64,000 bases of DNA from Hyphomicrobiaceae bacterium (lineage in GTDB: Bacteria > Pseudomonadota > Alphaproteobacteria > Rhizobiales > Aestuariivirgaceae). Each line of letters begins with the position of its first letter. The stretch's first letter is position 1. The notes beneath the pieces were generated by a model. That model did no database searches, was not told the DNA's origin, and saw only the letters and a program-made list of their open reading frames with translations. The stretch is taken from positions 62,001-126,000 of the forward strand of contig OMIC01000001.1 of the NCBI GenBank assembly GCA_900298995.1, in the 5' to 3' direction. The translations under genes were made by a program, and so were the position numbers. Below, piece after piece: positions 9,205 to 17,798 of the stretch.

Positions 9205-10053
9205 TCAGCCTCTATCTGACTTGGGCGGCGCCTGCAGTTTCATGGCGATGACGGTGGCAATCACCGTGATCACGATCAGAACCGTCGAGGCGGCGTTGAT
9301 TTCAGGCGACACGCCGCGGCGCACCAATGAATAGACCTTGACCGGGAAGGTCACGGTCTCGGGCCCCGAGGTGAAGAAGGTGATCACGAAATCGTCAAGC
9401 GACAGCGTGAAGGCCAGCAGCGCACCGGCGATCAGTCCCGGTTTCATGTAGGGCACGATGATCGACCAGAAGGTCTGCCACTCGCTGGCCCCGAGATCCT
9501 TGGAGGCCTCCTCGAGCTGGCGGTTGAAGCCAACCAGTCGCGAGCGAACCACCACCGCCACAAAGGGAAAGCAGAAGGTGACATGCGCAAAGATGATGTT
9601 CCCGAGGTTCAGCGGCCACGGCATGTGCACCGAAAACTCCATCATGCCGGCGCTCACGAAGAACAGCAGCAGGGCAACGCCCATGCAGATCTCGGGAATG
9701 ACGATGGGCAAAGCCATGAAGCCTTCGTAGGCACCCTTGAACGGAAAGCGGAACCGCCACAGAAGCAGGGCTGCAAGCGCCCCAAGAATGGTCGCAAAAA
9801 TGGTGGCGATGAAGGCGATCACCAGCGAATTGGTCAAAGCCTCGATGAGCGCGTCATTGTTCCAGGCTTTTGTATAGTTGTCGAAGGTGAAGCCGCGCCA
9901 GACGACACCGCGCTTGTCGGTGTTGAAGGAAAAGGCCACCAGCGTCACGATCGGCGCATAGAGCACGAAGAAGATTGCCGCAAACAGCAGCTTGAGCCAG
10001 GTCCGGCTGCCATAGTCCAGAGGCCCCTGCCCCGGCTTGAGTTGCGCGGCCAT
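9205..10053 (-). CDS. potI: Polyamine ABC transporter permease (PotI/PotC type)
   Basis: Inner-membrane permease of 282 residues with six predicted helices and the EAA coupling motif (EEASKDLGASEWQTFWSIIVP). The N-terminal helix reads LLFAAIFFVLYAPIVTLVAF. The tail holds LDDFVITFFTSGPETVTFP, characteristic of PotC/PotI-type subunits. Its ATG shares one base with the potH stop (TGATG), so translation is coupled and the two permeases are probably made in equal amounts. It is expected to form the PotH-PotI heterodimer that receives polyamine from PotF. Confidence 0.9.
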   Translation of the reverse strand: MAAQLKPGQGPLDYGSRTWLKLLFAAIFFVLYAPIVTLVAFSFNTDKRGVVWRGFTFDNYTKAWNNDALIEALTNSLVIAFIATIFATILGALAALLLWRFRFPFKGAYEGFMALPIVIPEICMGVALLLFFVSAGMMEFSVHMPWPLNLGNIIFAHVTFCFPFVAVVVRSRLVGFNRQLEEASKDLGASEWQTFWSIIVPYMKPGLIAGALLAFTLSLDDFVITFFTSGPETVTFPVKVYSLVRRGVSPEINAASTVLIVITVIATVIAMKLQAPPKSDRG

Positions 10054-10925
10054 CAGACGTCCACGCCCTTGCTGCGCAGGCTGAAGAGATAACGCAGGGC
10101 CAGGGCTCCGAAGGTGGCATACATCAACAGGAAGGACAGTGCGGAACCGAAAGGCCAGTCATTCGCCGCCTTGAACTGACGCTCGATGACATTGCCGATC
10201 ATCAGCGCGTTCGCGCCACCTAGCAGATCGGGAGTCAGGAACGAACCGAGGCAGGGAATGAAAACCAGAATGATCCCGGAGACGATGCCCGGCATGGTGA
10301 GCGGCACCGTTACCCTCAGGAAAGTCTGGAACTGCGATGCGCCGAGATCGAGGCTCGCCTCGAGGAAGGATTTGTCCAGCCGCTCGATGGTGGCATAGAG
10401 CGGCAGCACCATGAAGGGCATGTAGACATAGACAAGCCCGAAGATGACCGCGAAATTATTGTACAGCATCTCATAGGGACCAAGCCCCACGACGCCGAGG
10501 ATCTTGTTGACGTAGCCCTGGGTTCTGAACACCGCAATCAGCGCATAGGTGCGGATCAGCAGGTTGATCCAGAAGGGGAGCACCACGAGCAGCAGCAGCA
10601 GGGGCTTCCTGCGTTCGGCCGCAAAACAGATGCCGAAGGCGACCGGATAGGCCAACACGAGGCAGAGGGCGGTCGCGAGCGCACTGATCCAGACCGACTT
10701 CCACATGATGCCGAGATAGAGCGGGTCCATGGACCGGATGTAGTTCCCGAACCCGGTCAGGTAGTCATAGTCGGTGATCGATACCTGCCCGTCGATGACG
10801 GCCTTGTCGCTGAACGACATCACGAACAGGAAGCCCAGCGGAATGATGAAGAACAGGAGGAGCCAGACCGAGGGTGGTACACCGAGGGTCCAGAACACCC
10901 GCGGGTTCTGTTTCCAACTCTCCAC
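10053..10925 (-). CDS. potH: Polyamine ABC transporter permease (PotH/PotB type)
   Basis: Inner-membrane permease of 290 residues. The first helix (VWLLLFFIIPLGFLFVMSF) is followed by a periplasmic loop holding DYDYLTGFGNYIRSMDPLYL, then INLLIRTYALIAV and the EAA loop LEASLDLGASQFQTFLRVTVP. The start codon is GTG at 10925, with AGGAG ten bases upstream. It follows the kinase/lyase fusion gene by 69 bases in which no clear terminator was seen. The DLLGGANALMIGNVIERQF stretch late in the protein is typical of PotB/PotH subunits. Confidence 0.9.
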   Translation of the reverse strand: MESWKQNPRVFWTLGVPPSVWLLLFFIIPLGFLFVMSFSDKAVIDGQVSITDYDYLTGFGNYIRSMDPLYLGIMWKSVWISALATALCLVLAYPVAFGICFAAERRKPLLLLLVVLPFWINLLIRTYALIAVFRTQGYVNKILGVVGLGPYEMLYNNFAVIFGLVYVYMPFMVLPLYATIERLDKSFLEASLDLGASQFQTFLRVTVPLTMPGIVSGIILVFIPCLGSFLTPDLLGGANALMIGNVIERQFKAANDWPFGSALSFLLMYATFGALALRYLFSLRSKGVDV

Positions 10926-10994
10926 GATGCCGCCGCTCCTCTCCGTCCCCGGCGGGAAGACTAGCCCAGCCCACCCCCTGACGGCAACCCTCGC

Positions 10995-13313
10995 CTACAG
11001 CCGCGCAAAAGCCCGGTCGAGTGCTGCAATGGCGCGATCGGCGTCCCCGCAGGAGAACATGATGGGCGGCCGGATCTTCAGCACATTTCCAAGTTTTCCC
11101 TCGCCGCCGATGAGCACGCCCTCATCGCGCAGGAGAGAAAGAAGACGCGCGGTCTCGGCTGCGGCAGGTTCTTTCGTGACGGGATCGCGCACCAGTTCCA
11201 CACCTGTCGCCAGCCCCACGCCGCGCACATCGCCGATGATCGGATGACTCCCCTTGAGGGCCGAAAGCCCCCGGCGGAAGTAATCGCCGGTGACCCGTGC
11301 ATTCTCGACCAGCGCTTCGTCCCGGATCACGTCCAGAACCGCCAGACCGGCGGCGCAGGCGACATTGTTGCCACCAAATGTCGAGAAGAATGGGCCTGCC
11401 TTAAGGAAATGCGCCAGGATCTCGGGGCGGGTGATGACAGCGCCTACAGGATGACCATTTCCCGCCGGCTTGCCGATGGTGATGAAGTCCGGGACCACGC
11501 CATGGTGGCGATGGCCCCAGAACGCCGTTCCCATCCGGCCAAATCCCGACTGCACCTCGTCGGCAATGAACAATCCGCCCGCCGCGCGGACCCGCTCCAC
11601 GATCCCTGCGACATAGCCATGTGGCGCATCCAGGATGCCGTTGGTCATGAAGGCCGAGTCGACAATTGCGGCGGCAAGGCCGAAGCCCTGTGTCTGGAGA
11701 TCGGCGATCAGCGGGTCGGCCAGTGCGGCATAGCGCTCGCCCGGGTTCGGCGTGTCGGGTCCGAAAGGCCCGCGATAGATGTCCGGCGGCGGCAGAAGCC
11801 GGATGTGGGGGGCGTGCCAATGCTCCGGCGCATTTGAAGGCGAGAAGGCGTCGATGGCCTCGCTCACGCCATGATAGGCGAAGTCCATCGCGAGCCCGCC
11901 CGACTTGCCGGTAAAGGCCTTGGCCATGCGCCAGGCAAGATCGTTGGCCTCGCTGCCCGAATTGACGAAGACAACCGAGGACAGTCCCTCGCCCGCCATT
12001 GCTGTCAGGCGCTCTGCATATTCGACTGCCTGGTCCGTGACGTAGCGCGTGTTGGTGTTGAGCACCGCGGCCTGGCGCGCGATGGCGGCTGTCACATAGG
12101 GGTGGCAGTGTCCGACATGCGGCACATTGTTGTAGCAGTCGAGATAGCGCCGCCCATCGGAGGCGGTGAGCCATACGCCTTCGCCCTTCACGATATGCAG
12201 CGGCGGGTCATAGAACACATACAGTTTCTCGCCCATCACCTTGCGCCGCCGCGCCACGGCCTCCTCGAGAGAGGCAGCGTGCCGGACCGGCTCGGCCGGG
12301 AAGGCGGCCGCACGCCGGATCAGGCCCCGGAGCTTGCCCGCGCCGATGCGGCGCAACTCCCGGATCATCGGCAGGCTGCGGCCATTGAAGCTCTCGAAAT
12401 AGCCCTGGGAGGCAATCCCGTTGGCATGCTTCAGCGCGTCGATCAGCGGCGTCATCAGAAGCCGCATTTCGATCAGGTCAAGGAGAGCGTCGGCCTCGGC
12501 CTCCTCGAGCGGCGTGACGCTGTGGTAGCCGCGCACCAATGCGGAAATCGTCAGCGCCGCATCCTGCGCCGGGGAGAGGAAATCGCCAGCCGCATTGGCC
12601 AGATCGAGAATCAGCGGACCATGAACGATGTCGCCGAAGTCGATGAGACCGCTGACACCGCCTGCGGCGTCCACGAGCATGTTGTAGGGGTGAATGTCGC
12701 CATGGATGATCTGACTGCGCATGGCGCGCATCGCGGGCATGCTGACCTCCGCATGGCGCGCGAGAATGTCGCGCGCGAGACCGCGATCGCCTTCGCCAAG
12801 CTGCGCGACGCAGGGAGCGAGCCTTGCGGCGCGGCATGTGTCCCACACGAGGTCCCGCCCGGCGGGTGCACCGCTCACAAAGCCGCGCAAGGCCCGACCC
12901 AGCCGGGCCAGCATCGCACCCAGTTCATGAAGCCGCGCTGGCGGGAGCGTGTCGGCGCCGAGCACCTGGCCCTCCAGCCAGCTCAGCACCATCACCGGAT
13001 AATCGATGCCGGCATGGACAAGGCAACCGAGGCGGCGGCCGTCCCGCGCCGGGATCAGGCGCGGCACCGGCAGGGCCGGGTCCACCGCAGCGATGTGTTG
13101 CAGGGCGGCGGCATGGCAGTCCGGTATTGCCGTGCCCTCGGCCGGCTGACACAGCTTGAAGACCACGCTGCCGCCACCCGCCAGGAGGATGCGATGATTG
13201 AGATCGCGCTCGCCCTCGAGGCGGCTCCACTGGCCTGAGAGACCATAGGCCTCGGCCGCGAAGGCTTCGAGAACGGGGAGCGGCACCTCCGGCGGGCGAA
13301 GCGAATCCAGCAT
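10995..13313 (-). CDS. Fused APH-type kinase and class III PLP-dependent phospho-lyase-like enzyme
   Basis: A 772-residue two-domain protein. Residues ~1-340 have the aminoglycoside-phosphotransferase/choline-kinase fold: K53 in VVFKLCQP, catalytic-loop HGDIHPYN (204-211) and metal-binding IDFGD (224-228). Residues ~350-772 form a class III aminotransferase-fold PLP domain with NSGSEAND (451-458), DEVQSGFGRMG and the PLP lysine K615 in GKPAGNGHP. That last signature is shared with O-phosphoethanolamine and phosphohydroxylysine phospho-lyases, whose partner kinase in animals (HYKK) is also APH-like. The likely reaction is phosphorylation of an amino alcohol followed by loss of phosphate and ammonia; this is inference. 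Start 13313 has GGAG 7 bases upstream and avoids overlap with potF. Larger bacterial fusions carry an added M23 peptidase domain, absent here. Its place between potF and potH ties it to the imported amine. Confidence 0.85.
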   Translation of the reverse strand: MLDSLRPPEVPLPVLEAFAAEAYGLSGQWSRLEGERDLNHRILLAGGGSVVFKLCQPAEGTAIPDCHAAALQHIAAVDPALPVPRLIPARDGRRLGCLVHAGIDYPVMVLSWLEGQVLGADTLPPARLHELGAMLARLGRALRGFVSGAPAGRDLVWDTCRAARLAPCVAQLGEGDRGLARDILARHAEVSMPAMRAMRSQIIHGDIHPYNMLVDAAGGVSGLIDFGDIVHGPLILDLANAAGDFLSPAQDAALTISALVRGYHSVTPLEEAEADALLDLIEMRLLMTPLIDALKHANGIASQGYFESFNGRSLPMIRELRRIGAGKLRGLIRRAAAFPAEPVRHAASLEEAVARRRKVMGEKLYVFYDPPLHIVKGEGVWLTASDGRRYLDCYNNVPHVGHCHPYVTAAIARQAAVLNTNTRYVTDQAVEYAERLTAMAGEGLSSVVFVNSGSEANDLAWRMAKAFTGKSGGLAMDFAYHGVSEAIDAFSPSNAPEHWHAPHIRLLPPPDIYRGPFGPDTPNPGERYAALADPLIADLQTQGFGLAAAIVDSAFMTNGILDAPHGYVAGIVERVRAAGGLFIADEVQSGFGRMGTAFWGHRHHGVVPDFITIGKPAGNGHPVGAVITRPEILAHFLKAGPFFSTFGGNNVACAAGLAVLDVIRDEALVENARVTGDYFRRGLSALKGSHPIIGDVRGVGLATGVELVRDPVTKEPAAAETARLLSLLRDEGVLIGGEGKLGNVLKIRPPIMFSCGDADRAIAALDRAFARL

Positions 13314-13336
13314 CAGGCCACTCCGAGCAAGGAAAA

Positions 13337-13365
13337 GGGGCGGCGCCTTGCTCAGGCTCCGCCCC
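13337..13365 (-). terminator. Stem-loop after potF, probable partial terminator or mRNA stabiliser
   Basis: On the minus strand GGGGCGG-A-GCCT-gagca-AGGC-G-CCGCCCC forms an 11-bp stem with one A·G mismatch and a 5-base loop, followed by TTTTCC. It lies between the potF stop and the fusion gene start. Such hairpins after a binding-protein gene usually lower downstream expression and protect the upstream mRNA, giving more PotF than permease. Confidence 0.65.
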
Positions 13366-13378
13366 GGCATTTCAGCAC

Positions 13379-14458
13379 TCAGGAGGCGCGGATGCGAGTC
13401 CAGATTTCGTCGCGCAGACGGGTCGCTTCTTCGCCCAGATAGAGACCGGGCTCGCACTTGGCGATGATATCGGCGGGCGGGAAGACGACCGGGTTGTTCT
13501 TGTAGTCGTCGGGCATCAGCTCCTTCGCCGCCTTGTTGGCGGTGGCATACATGATGGTCTCGACGATGTCCTTGCCGGCTTCCGCATCAAGAACGAAGTT
13601 CATGAAGGCATGCGCATTCTCCGGGTGGGGGGCGCCCTTCGGGATCGCCAGCGTATCCTGCCAGAGCAGCGAACCTTCCTTCGGGACGATGTAGTTCACA
13701 TCGTCGTCTTCCTGCATCACCTGCTTGATGTCGCCGTTCCACTCCTGGCACAGCTTCACCTCGCCGGCAGCGAGCAGGTCCTGGCCATTGTCATTGGCGA
13801 AGACCTTGATGTTCGCCTTCTGCTTGATGAGGAGCTCCTCGACTTTCTTCAATTCGTCGGGATTGGTGGAGTTCCACGAGAAGCCGAGATACTTGAGCGC
13901 AGCACCCAGCACATTCTGCTGGTCGCCCAGCAATGAGATTGCGCCGGCATATTCATCCGAGTCGAGCAGCACCTTCCAGCTGTCGGGCGTGCCGTTCACG
14001 GCCGACTTGCGATAGCCGATGCCCTGGGTTCCCCACATGTAGGGGATGGAATACTTGCGGCCCGGATCAAAGGTCGAATCCTGGAACGGCGCGTCGATAT
14101 TGACCATGTTCGGGATCTTTGCGTTATCAATGGGGATCACCATATCCGCCTTGATCATGCGCTCGAGCGTATCGTTGGTCGGCACGATCACGTCATAGCC
14201 GGGATTGCCGCCCTTCAGCTTGGCGAACAGCTCGTCATTGTCGGCATAGAGATCGAGCTTGACCTCGATGCCCGTGGCATTGGAGAAATCGGTGAGCGTG
14301 TTCTCACCGATATAGGTGTCCCAGTTGTAGAAGTTGAGCTTCTTCTCTTCTTCCGCCAGTGCAAGGCGCGGCAGGAAGGTGAGGCCGGCAACGGCAGCTC
14401 CGCCCGCCTTCAGCAGCGAGCGGCGGTTGGGTCGGTAGCGCGGACGGAAAGTCGGCAT
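13379..14458 (-). CDS. potF: Periplasmic polyamine-binding protein
   Basis: Captures putrescine or related polyamines for the PotHIG transporter. The 359-residue protein starts with a basic leader and a twin-arginine motif (NRRSLLKAGG, then a hydrophobic stretch to ALAEEE), suggesting Tat rather than Sec export. The mature part begins LNFYNWDTYIGENTL, the PotD/PotF hallmark, and continues with YDVIVPTNDTLERMI, IPYMWGTQGIGYR and EWNGDIKQV. Conserved Trp and Asp/Glu residues that hold the amine ends appear present, but individual pocket residues were not mapped. A stem-loop follows the gene and an inverted repeat precedes it. Confidence 0.92.
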   Translation of the reverse strand: MPTFRPRYRPNRRSLLKAGGAAVAGLTFLPRLALAEEEKKLNFYNWDTYIGENTLTDFSNATGIEVKLDLYADNDELFAKLKGGNPGYDVIVPTNDTLERMIKADMVIPIDNAKIPNMVNIDAPFQDSTFDPGRKYSIPYMWGTQGIGYRKSAVNGTPDSWKVLLDSDEYAGAISLLGDQQNVLGAALKYLGFSWNSTNPDELKKVEELLIKQKANIKVFANDNGQDLLAAGEVKLCQEWNGDIKQVMQEDDDVNYIVPKEGSLLWQDTLAIPKGAPHPENAHAFMNFVLDAEAGKDIVETIMYATANKAAKELMPDDYKNNPVVFPPADIIAKCEPGLYLGEEATRLRDEIWTRIRAS

Positions 14459-14482
14459 GGGGCTTACCCTCTGGAGAATGAC

Positions 14483-14510
14483 TGCACCGGCACCACAGCC
14501 GCCCGGTGCA
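14483..14510. promoter_or_regulatory. Inverted repeat in the potF leader
   Basis: TGCACCGG (14483-14490) and CCGGTGCA (14503-14510) are perfect inverted 8-base arms 12 bases apart, ending 25 bases before the potF start codon. It could be an operator or an mRNA hairpin in the leader; no T-run follows it on the minus strand, so it is not a standard terminator. Confidence 0.4.
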
Positions 14511-14575
14511 ACAGCGGCTCAGATCGTCTTCGAGACTAACGGCAACCGGAGCCTGTGCAACTGAAAATGAATTAA

Positions 14576-14592
14576 CCTGACACGATGTCAGG
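14576..14592 (-). terminator. Short palindrome over the putrescine aminotransferase stop codon
   Basis: CCTGACA-TCG-TGTCAGG on the minus strand has 7-bp arms and a 3-base loop, followed by TTAATTCATTTTC. It overlaps the stop codon of the aminotransferase gene. The stem plus T-rich tail suggests a weak intrinsic terminator separating this gene from potF; an operator role is equally possible. Confidence 0.4.
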
Positions 14593-15973
14593 CAACCTCG
14601 CTTCTCACATCCGCATAGGTCGCATCGAGGGATACACGCGCCAGTTGTACGAGGCGGTCGATCTCCTGACGCGAGATCACCAGCGGCGGGGCCAGCACCA
14701 TGGTGTCCCAGCAGGCGCGCATGATGAGGCCGTTGCGGATGCAATGATCCCGGCAGATGGTGCCGACCCGCCCCGGCCTGGCGAAACGCCCGCGCCTGGC
14801 CTTGTCGTTGCTGAGTTCGATGGCGCCGATCAGCCCCAGGGATCTTGTTTCACCGACGATCGGATGATCGCGCAGCGAGGCGAGGCCCTCGGCCAGATAG
14901 GGACCGAGGTCGCGCGCCCGCTCCACCAGCTTTTCCTGCTCGATGATCTCGATGTTGCGGAGCGCCACGGCTGAGGCGACCGGGTGCCCGGCATAGGTCA
15001 TGCCGTGGTAGAACTCGCCGCCAAGCTCGAAGAAGTCCCGGATCAGGTGATCGGCGAAGGCCACCGCGCCGATCGGCAGATAGCCCGATGACAGGCCCTT
15101 GGCCATCGGCACGATGTCGGGCTCGAAGCCGAAGGACTGGAAGCCCCACCAGTTGCCGGTGCGCCCGAAACCGCAGATCACCTCGTCGGAAATGATCAGG
15201 ATGCCGTATTTGCGGCAGATGCGCTGCACCTCGGGCCAGTAGGTCGAGGGCGGAATGATGACGCCGCCCGCGCCCTGGATCGGCTCGCCGATGAAGGCAG
15301 CGACGTTCTCCGGCCCCACTTCGAGAATCTTGCGCTCGACGTCGGCCGCCGCTTCGAGACCGAAGTCCTCGGGTGTCTTGTCGCCGCCGAAATCGAACCA
15401 GTGCGGCTGCTGCACGTGATGGAAGCCGGGGAACTCGGTGCCCACCTGCTCATGCATGCCCTGGAAGCCGCCCAGATTGGCCGCCACCATGGTAGATCCG
15501 TGATAGCCCCGGATGCGCGCGATGAAGTGCTGGCGGTAGGGCTTGCCCTTGAGCTTCCAGTAATGGCGCACGAACCTCACGATGGTATCGTTCGACTCAG
15601 AGCCGGAATTGGTGAAGAAGATGTGCTTGAAGCGCTCGGGCATCACCGAGGAGATCTTCGCGGCCAGCTCGGTCGTGGGCACCGTCGTCGATTTGAAGAA
15701 GGTGTTGTAATAGGGCAGATCGAGCATCTGACGGTAGGCTGCTTCCGCAAGCTCCTTGCGGCCATAGCCCACATTCACGCACCACAGGCCGGACATGCCG
15801 TCGAGGATCTTGTTGCCCTTGGCATCCCAGATGTAGATGCCGTCGGCCTGCGTCATCACCCGCGGACCGCCTTCGGCATGAAACGCCTTGTGATCGGTGA
15901 AGGGGTGGAAGTGATGCGCAATGTCGCGGCGGACGACCTCGGCAATGTCGATGTTCTTGTTGAGCACGTTCAT
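14588..15973 (-). CDS. spuC: Putrescine aminotransferase (class III, SpuC-like)
   Basis: Transfers an amino group from putrescine, probably to pyruvate, giving 4-aminobutanal. The 461-residue protein is a class III (omega) transaminase: FHPFTDHKAF near the start, GLWCVNVGYGR, TNSGSESNDT, RIRGYHGST, EPIQGAGGVI, ISDEVICGFGRTG and the PLP lysine in MAKGLSSGYLP. The SGLWCVNVGYGR and YYNTFF blocks are typical of the SpuC/putrescine-pyruvate group. GGGGAG stands 8 bases upstream of the ATG. It is the first gene of the minus-strand polyamine run, 129 bases before potF. Spermidine or cadaverine could also be substrates. Confidence 0.85.
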   Translation of the reverse strand: MNVLNKNIDIAEVVRRDIAHHFHPFTDHKAFHAEGGPRVMTQADGIYIWDAKGNKILDGMSGLWCVNVGYGRKELAEAAYRQMLDLPYYNTFFKSTTVPTTELAAKISSVMPERFKHIFFTNSGSESNDTIVRFVRHYWKLKGKPYRQHFIARIRGYHGSTMVAANLGGFQGMHEQVGTEFPGFHHVQQPHWFDFGGDKTPEDFGLEAAADVERKILEVGPENVAAFIGEPIQGAGGVIIPPSTYWPEVQRICRKYGILIISDEVICGFGRTGNWWGFQSFGFEPDIVPMAKGLSSGYLPIGAVAFADHLIRDFFELGGEFYHGMTYAGHPVASAVALRNIEIIEQEKLVERARDLGPYLAEGLASLRDHPIVGETRSLGLIGAIELSNDKARRGRFARPGRVGTICRDHCIRNGLIMRACWDTMVLAPPLVISRQEIDRLVQLARVSLDATYADVRSEVA

Positions 15974-16207
15974 GGGACAGTCTCCCCGCTGGAATTGGAT
16001 GTCGCCGCCCTGCCGGCGGCTGCACAGGTCAAACAGGCCGGCGGCGGCCTAGGGCTTGAAGCCGATGCGCGCGCAGCGCAGCATCACTTCGTCATAAGCG
16101 GTTCTGGTCCAGACGGGCAGGATGGCCCCGGAAACGGTCGCGTGAAAGCACATGCCCGGAATATGACATTGCGGCAGCAGCCGCGCAAGCCAGGCGCCGC
16201 GGACGGG

Positions 16208-17797
16208 TCAGACGAACGCCGCCGCCATCAGACGCCGCGTGTAATCCTCGCGCGGCCGATCGATCACCTGGTCTGTCGGCCCCTCCTCGACCACGCGCCC
16301 ATCCTTCATGACAAGGACATGATCCGCCATGGCCCGCACGACGGCCAGATCGTGGCTGATGAACAGATAGGACAGGTTGTGACTGGCCTGCAGGCCGCGC
16401 AGCAGTTCGACGATCTGCTTCTGCACCTGCCGGTCCAGCGCCGAGGTCGGCTCGTCCAGCACGACGACCCTCGGCTTCAGGATGATTGCGCGGGCAATGG
16501 CGATGCGCTGGCGCTGACCGCCGGAGAACTCGTGGGGATAACGGTTCCGCAGAGCCGGATCGAGCACCACCTCCTCGAAGGCCTGCGTGGGTCGGCGGTC
16601 TCTTTCGGCACTGCTCATGGCCGGTTCATGAACCAGAAGTCCCTCCGTGACGATCTGACCCGCCGTGAGCCGCGGGCTGAGCGATCCGAACGGATCCTGC
16701 AGCACGATCTGCATCTCACGGCGCAGCGGCCGCATGTCCCGGCGTGAAAGATCCTGGATCGGCCGCCCGTCGAACCGGATGGCCCCCTCGCTGGGCAACA
16801 GGCGCAGCAGCGCCCGCGCGAGCGTTGACTTTCCCGATCCCGATTCACCGACCACGCCGATGGTCTGGCCCTCGCGGAGCGTGACCGACACTCCGTCAAC
16901 GGCCCGGAACAGCACGGGCGGACGGCCAAGACCGCCGCCGCCAATCCTGAAACTCACGCTCACCCGTGTGGCATCGATGATCCGCCGCGCATCCGGCGCA
17001 ACAGCCGCCTTCCGGCCGGTGGGCTCGGCTGCGATCAGGGCGCGCGTGTAGGCGTGCCTCGGCTTCGCGAACACATCATGGGTCGGTCCGTCCTCGACAA
17101 CCTCGCCGCCGCGCATGACATACACCCGCTGCGCAATGCGCCTCACGATGTTGAGGTCATGGGTGATGAACACCATCCCCATGCCGCGCCGCTGCTGCAG
17201 GCTGGCCAGCAACTCCAGAATCTCGGCCTGGATGGTCACATCAAGCGCCGTTGTCGGCTCATCGGCGATCAACAGGTCTGGATCGTTGGCAATTGACATG
17301 GCAATCATCACGCGCTGCCGCTGGCCGCCGGACAATTCGTGCGGATATGCGCCCAGCCGCCGTTCCGGCTCGCCAATCCGCACCAGCCGCAACAGTTCGG
17401 CCGCCCGCAGACGGGCTTCGGCCCTGCCGAGCCCCTGGTGCCGCCGGATGGGTTCCATCAGTTGATCGCCGACCGTGTAGAGCGGATCGAGTGAGGTCAT
17501 CGGCTCCTGGAAGATCATGCCTACCCGTGCGCCCCGAACGGAATTGAGCTGTGTCCGGGACATGGAGAGCAGATTGACGCCCTCGAGATTGGCCTCGCCC
17601 GAGGCCTTGCCGTTGGCAGCGAGCAGCCCCATCACCGCCATGACGAGCTGGCTCTTGCCGGAGCCGGATTCGCCGACGATTGCCACGGTCTCATTTGCCG
17701 CCACGTGAAGGCTCACGCCCTTCACCGCGTGGACCGGCCCATCCAGGGTCGAAAACTCGACCCGCAGGGCCCTGATGTCGAGAAGCGGCTCTGCCAT
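16208..17797 (-). CDS. Peptide ABC transporter ATPase with two nucleotide-binding domains (OppD-OppF fusion)
   Basis: Powers the adjacent OppABC importer from one 529-residue chain in place of separate OppD and OppF. The first NBD has Walker A GESGSGKS at 42-49, LSGGQRQRVMIAMS and LLIADEPTTALD. A linker leads to the second NBD with GESGSGKSTL, FSGGQRQRIAIARA and VVLDEPTSALD. Each half carries the oligopeptide-transporter C-terminal helix region (HAYTRALIAAEP and REDYTRRLMAA). Both active sites look intact. The start at 17797 leaves one base between it and the oppC stop at 17799. Domain layout resembles YejF and GsiA. The gene ends the oppABC run. Confidence 0.9.
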   Translation of the reverse strand: MAEPLLDIRALRVEFSTLDGPVHAVKGVSLHVAANETVAIVGESGSGKSQLVMAVMGLLAANGKASGEANLEGVNLLSMSRTQLNSVRGARVGMIFQEPMTSLDPLYTVGDQLMEPIRRHQGLGRAEARLRAAELLRLVRIGEPERRLGAYPHELSGGQRQRVMIAMSIANDPDLLIADEPTTALDVTIQAEILELLASLQQRRGMGMVFITHDLNIVRRIAQRVYVMRGGEVVEDGPTHDVFAKPRHAYTRALIAAEPTGRKAAVAPDARRIIDATRVSVSFRIGGGGLGRPPVLFRAVDGVSVTLREGQTIGVVGESGSGKSTLARALLRLLPSEGAIRFDGRPIQDLSRRDMRPLRREMQIVLQDPFGSLSPRLTAGQIVTEGLLVHEPAMSSAERDRRPTQAFEEVVLDPALRNRYPHEFSGGQRQRIAIARAIILKPRVVVLDEPTSALDRQVQKQIVELLRGLQASHNLSYLFISHDLAVVRAMADHVLVMKDGRVVEEGPTDQVIDRPREDYTRRLMAAAFV

Positions 17798-17798
17798 G

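Noticed and set aside
16049-16207. Open frame after the OppD-OppF fusion stop, in the same frame, including a possible 34-residue peptide (MCFHATVSGAILPV...)
   Set aside because: It has no ribosome-binding site at the internal ATG, no recognisable family, and about 50 stop-free codons are unremarkable in GC-rich DNA.
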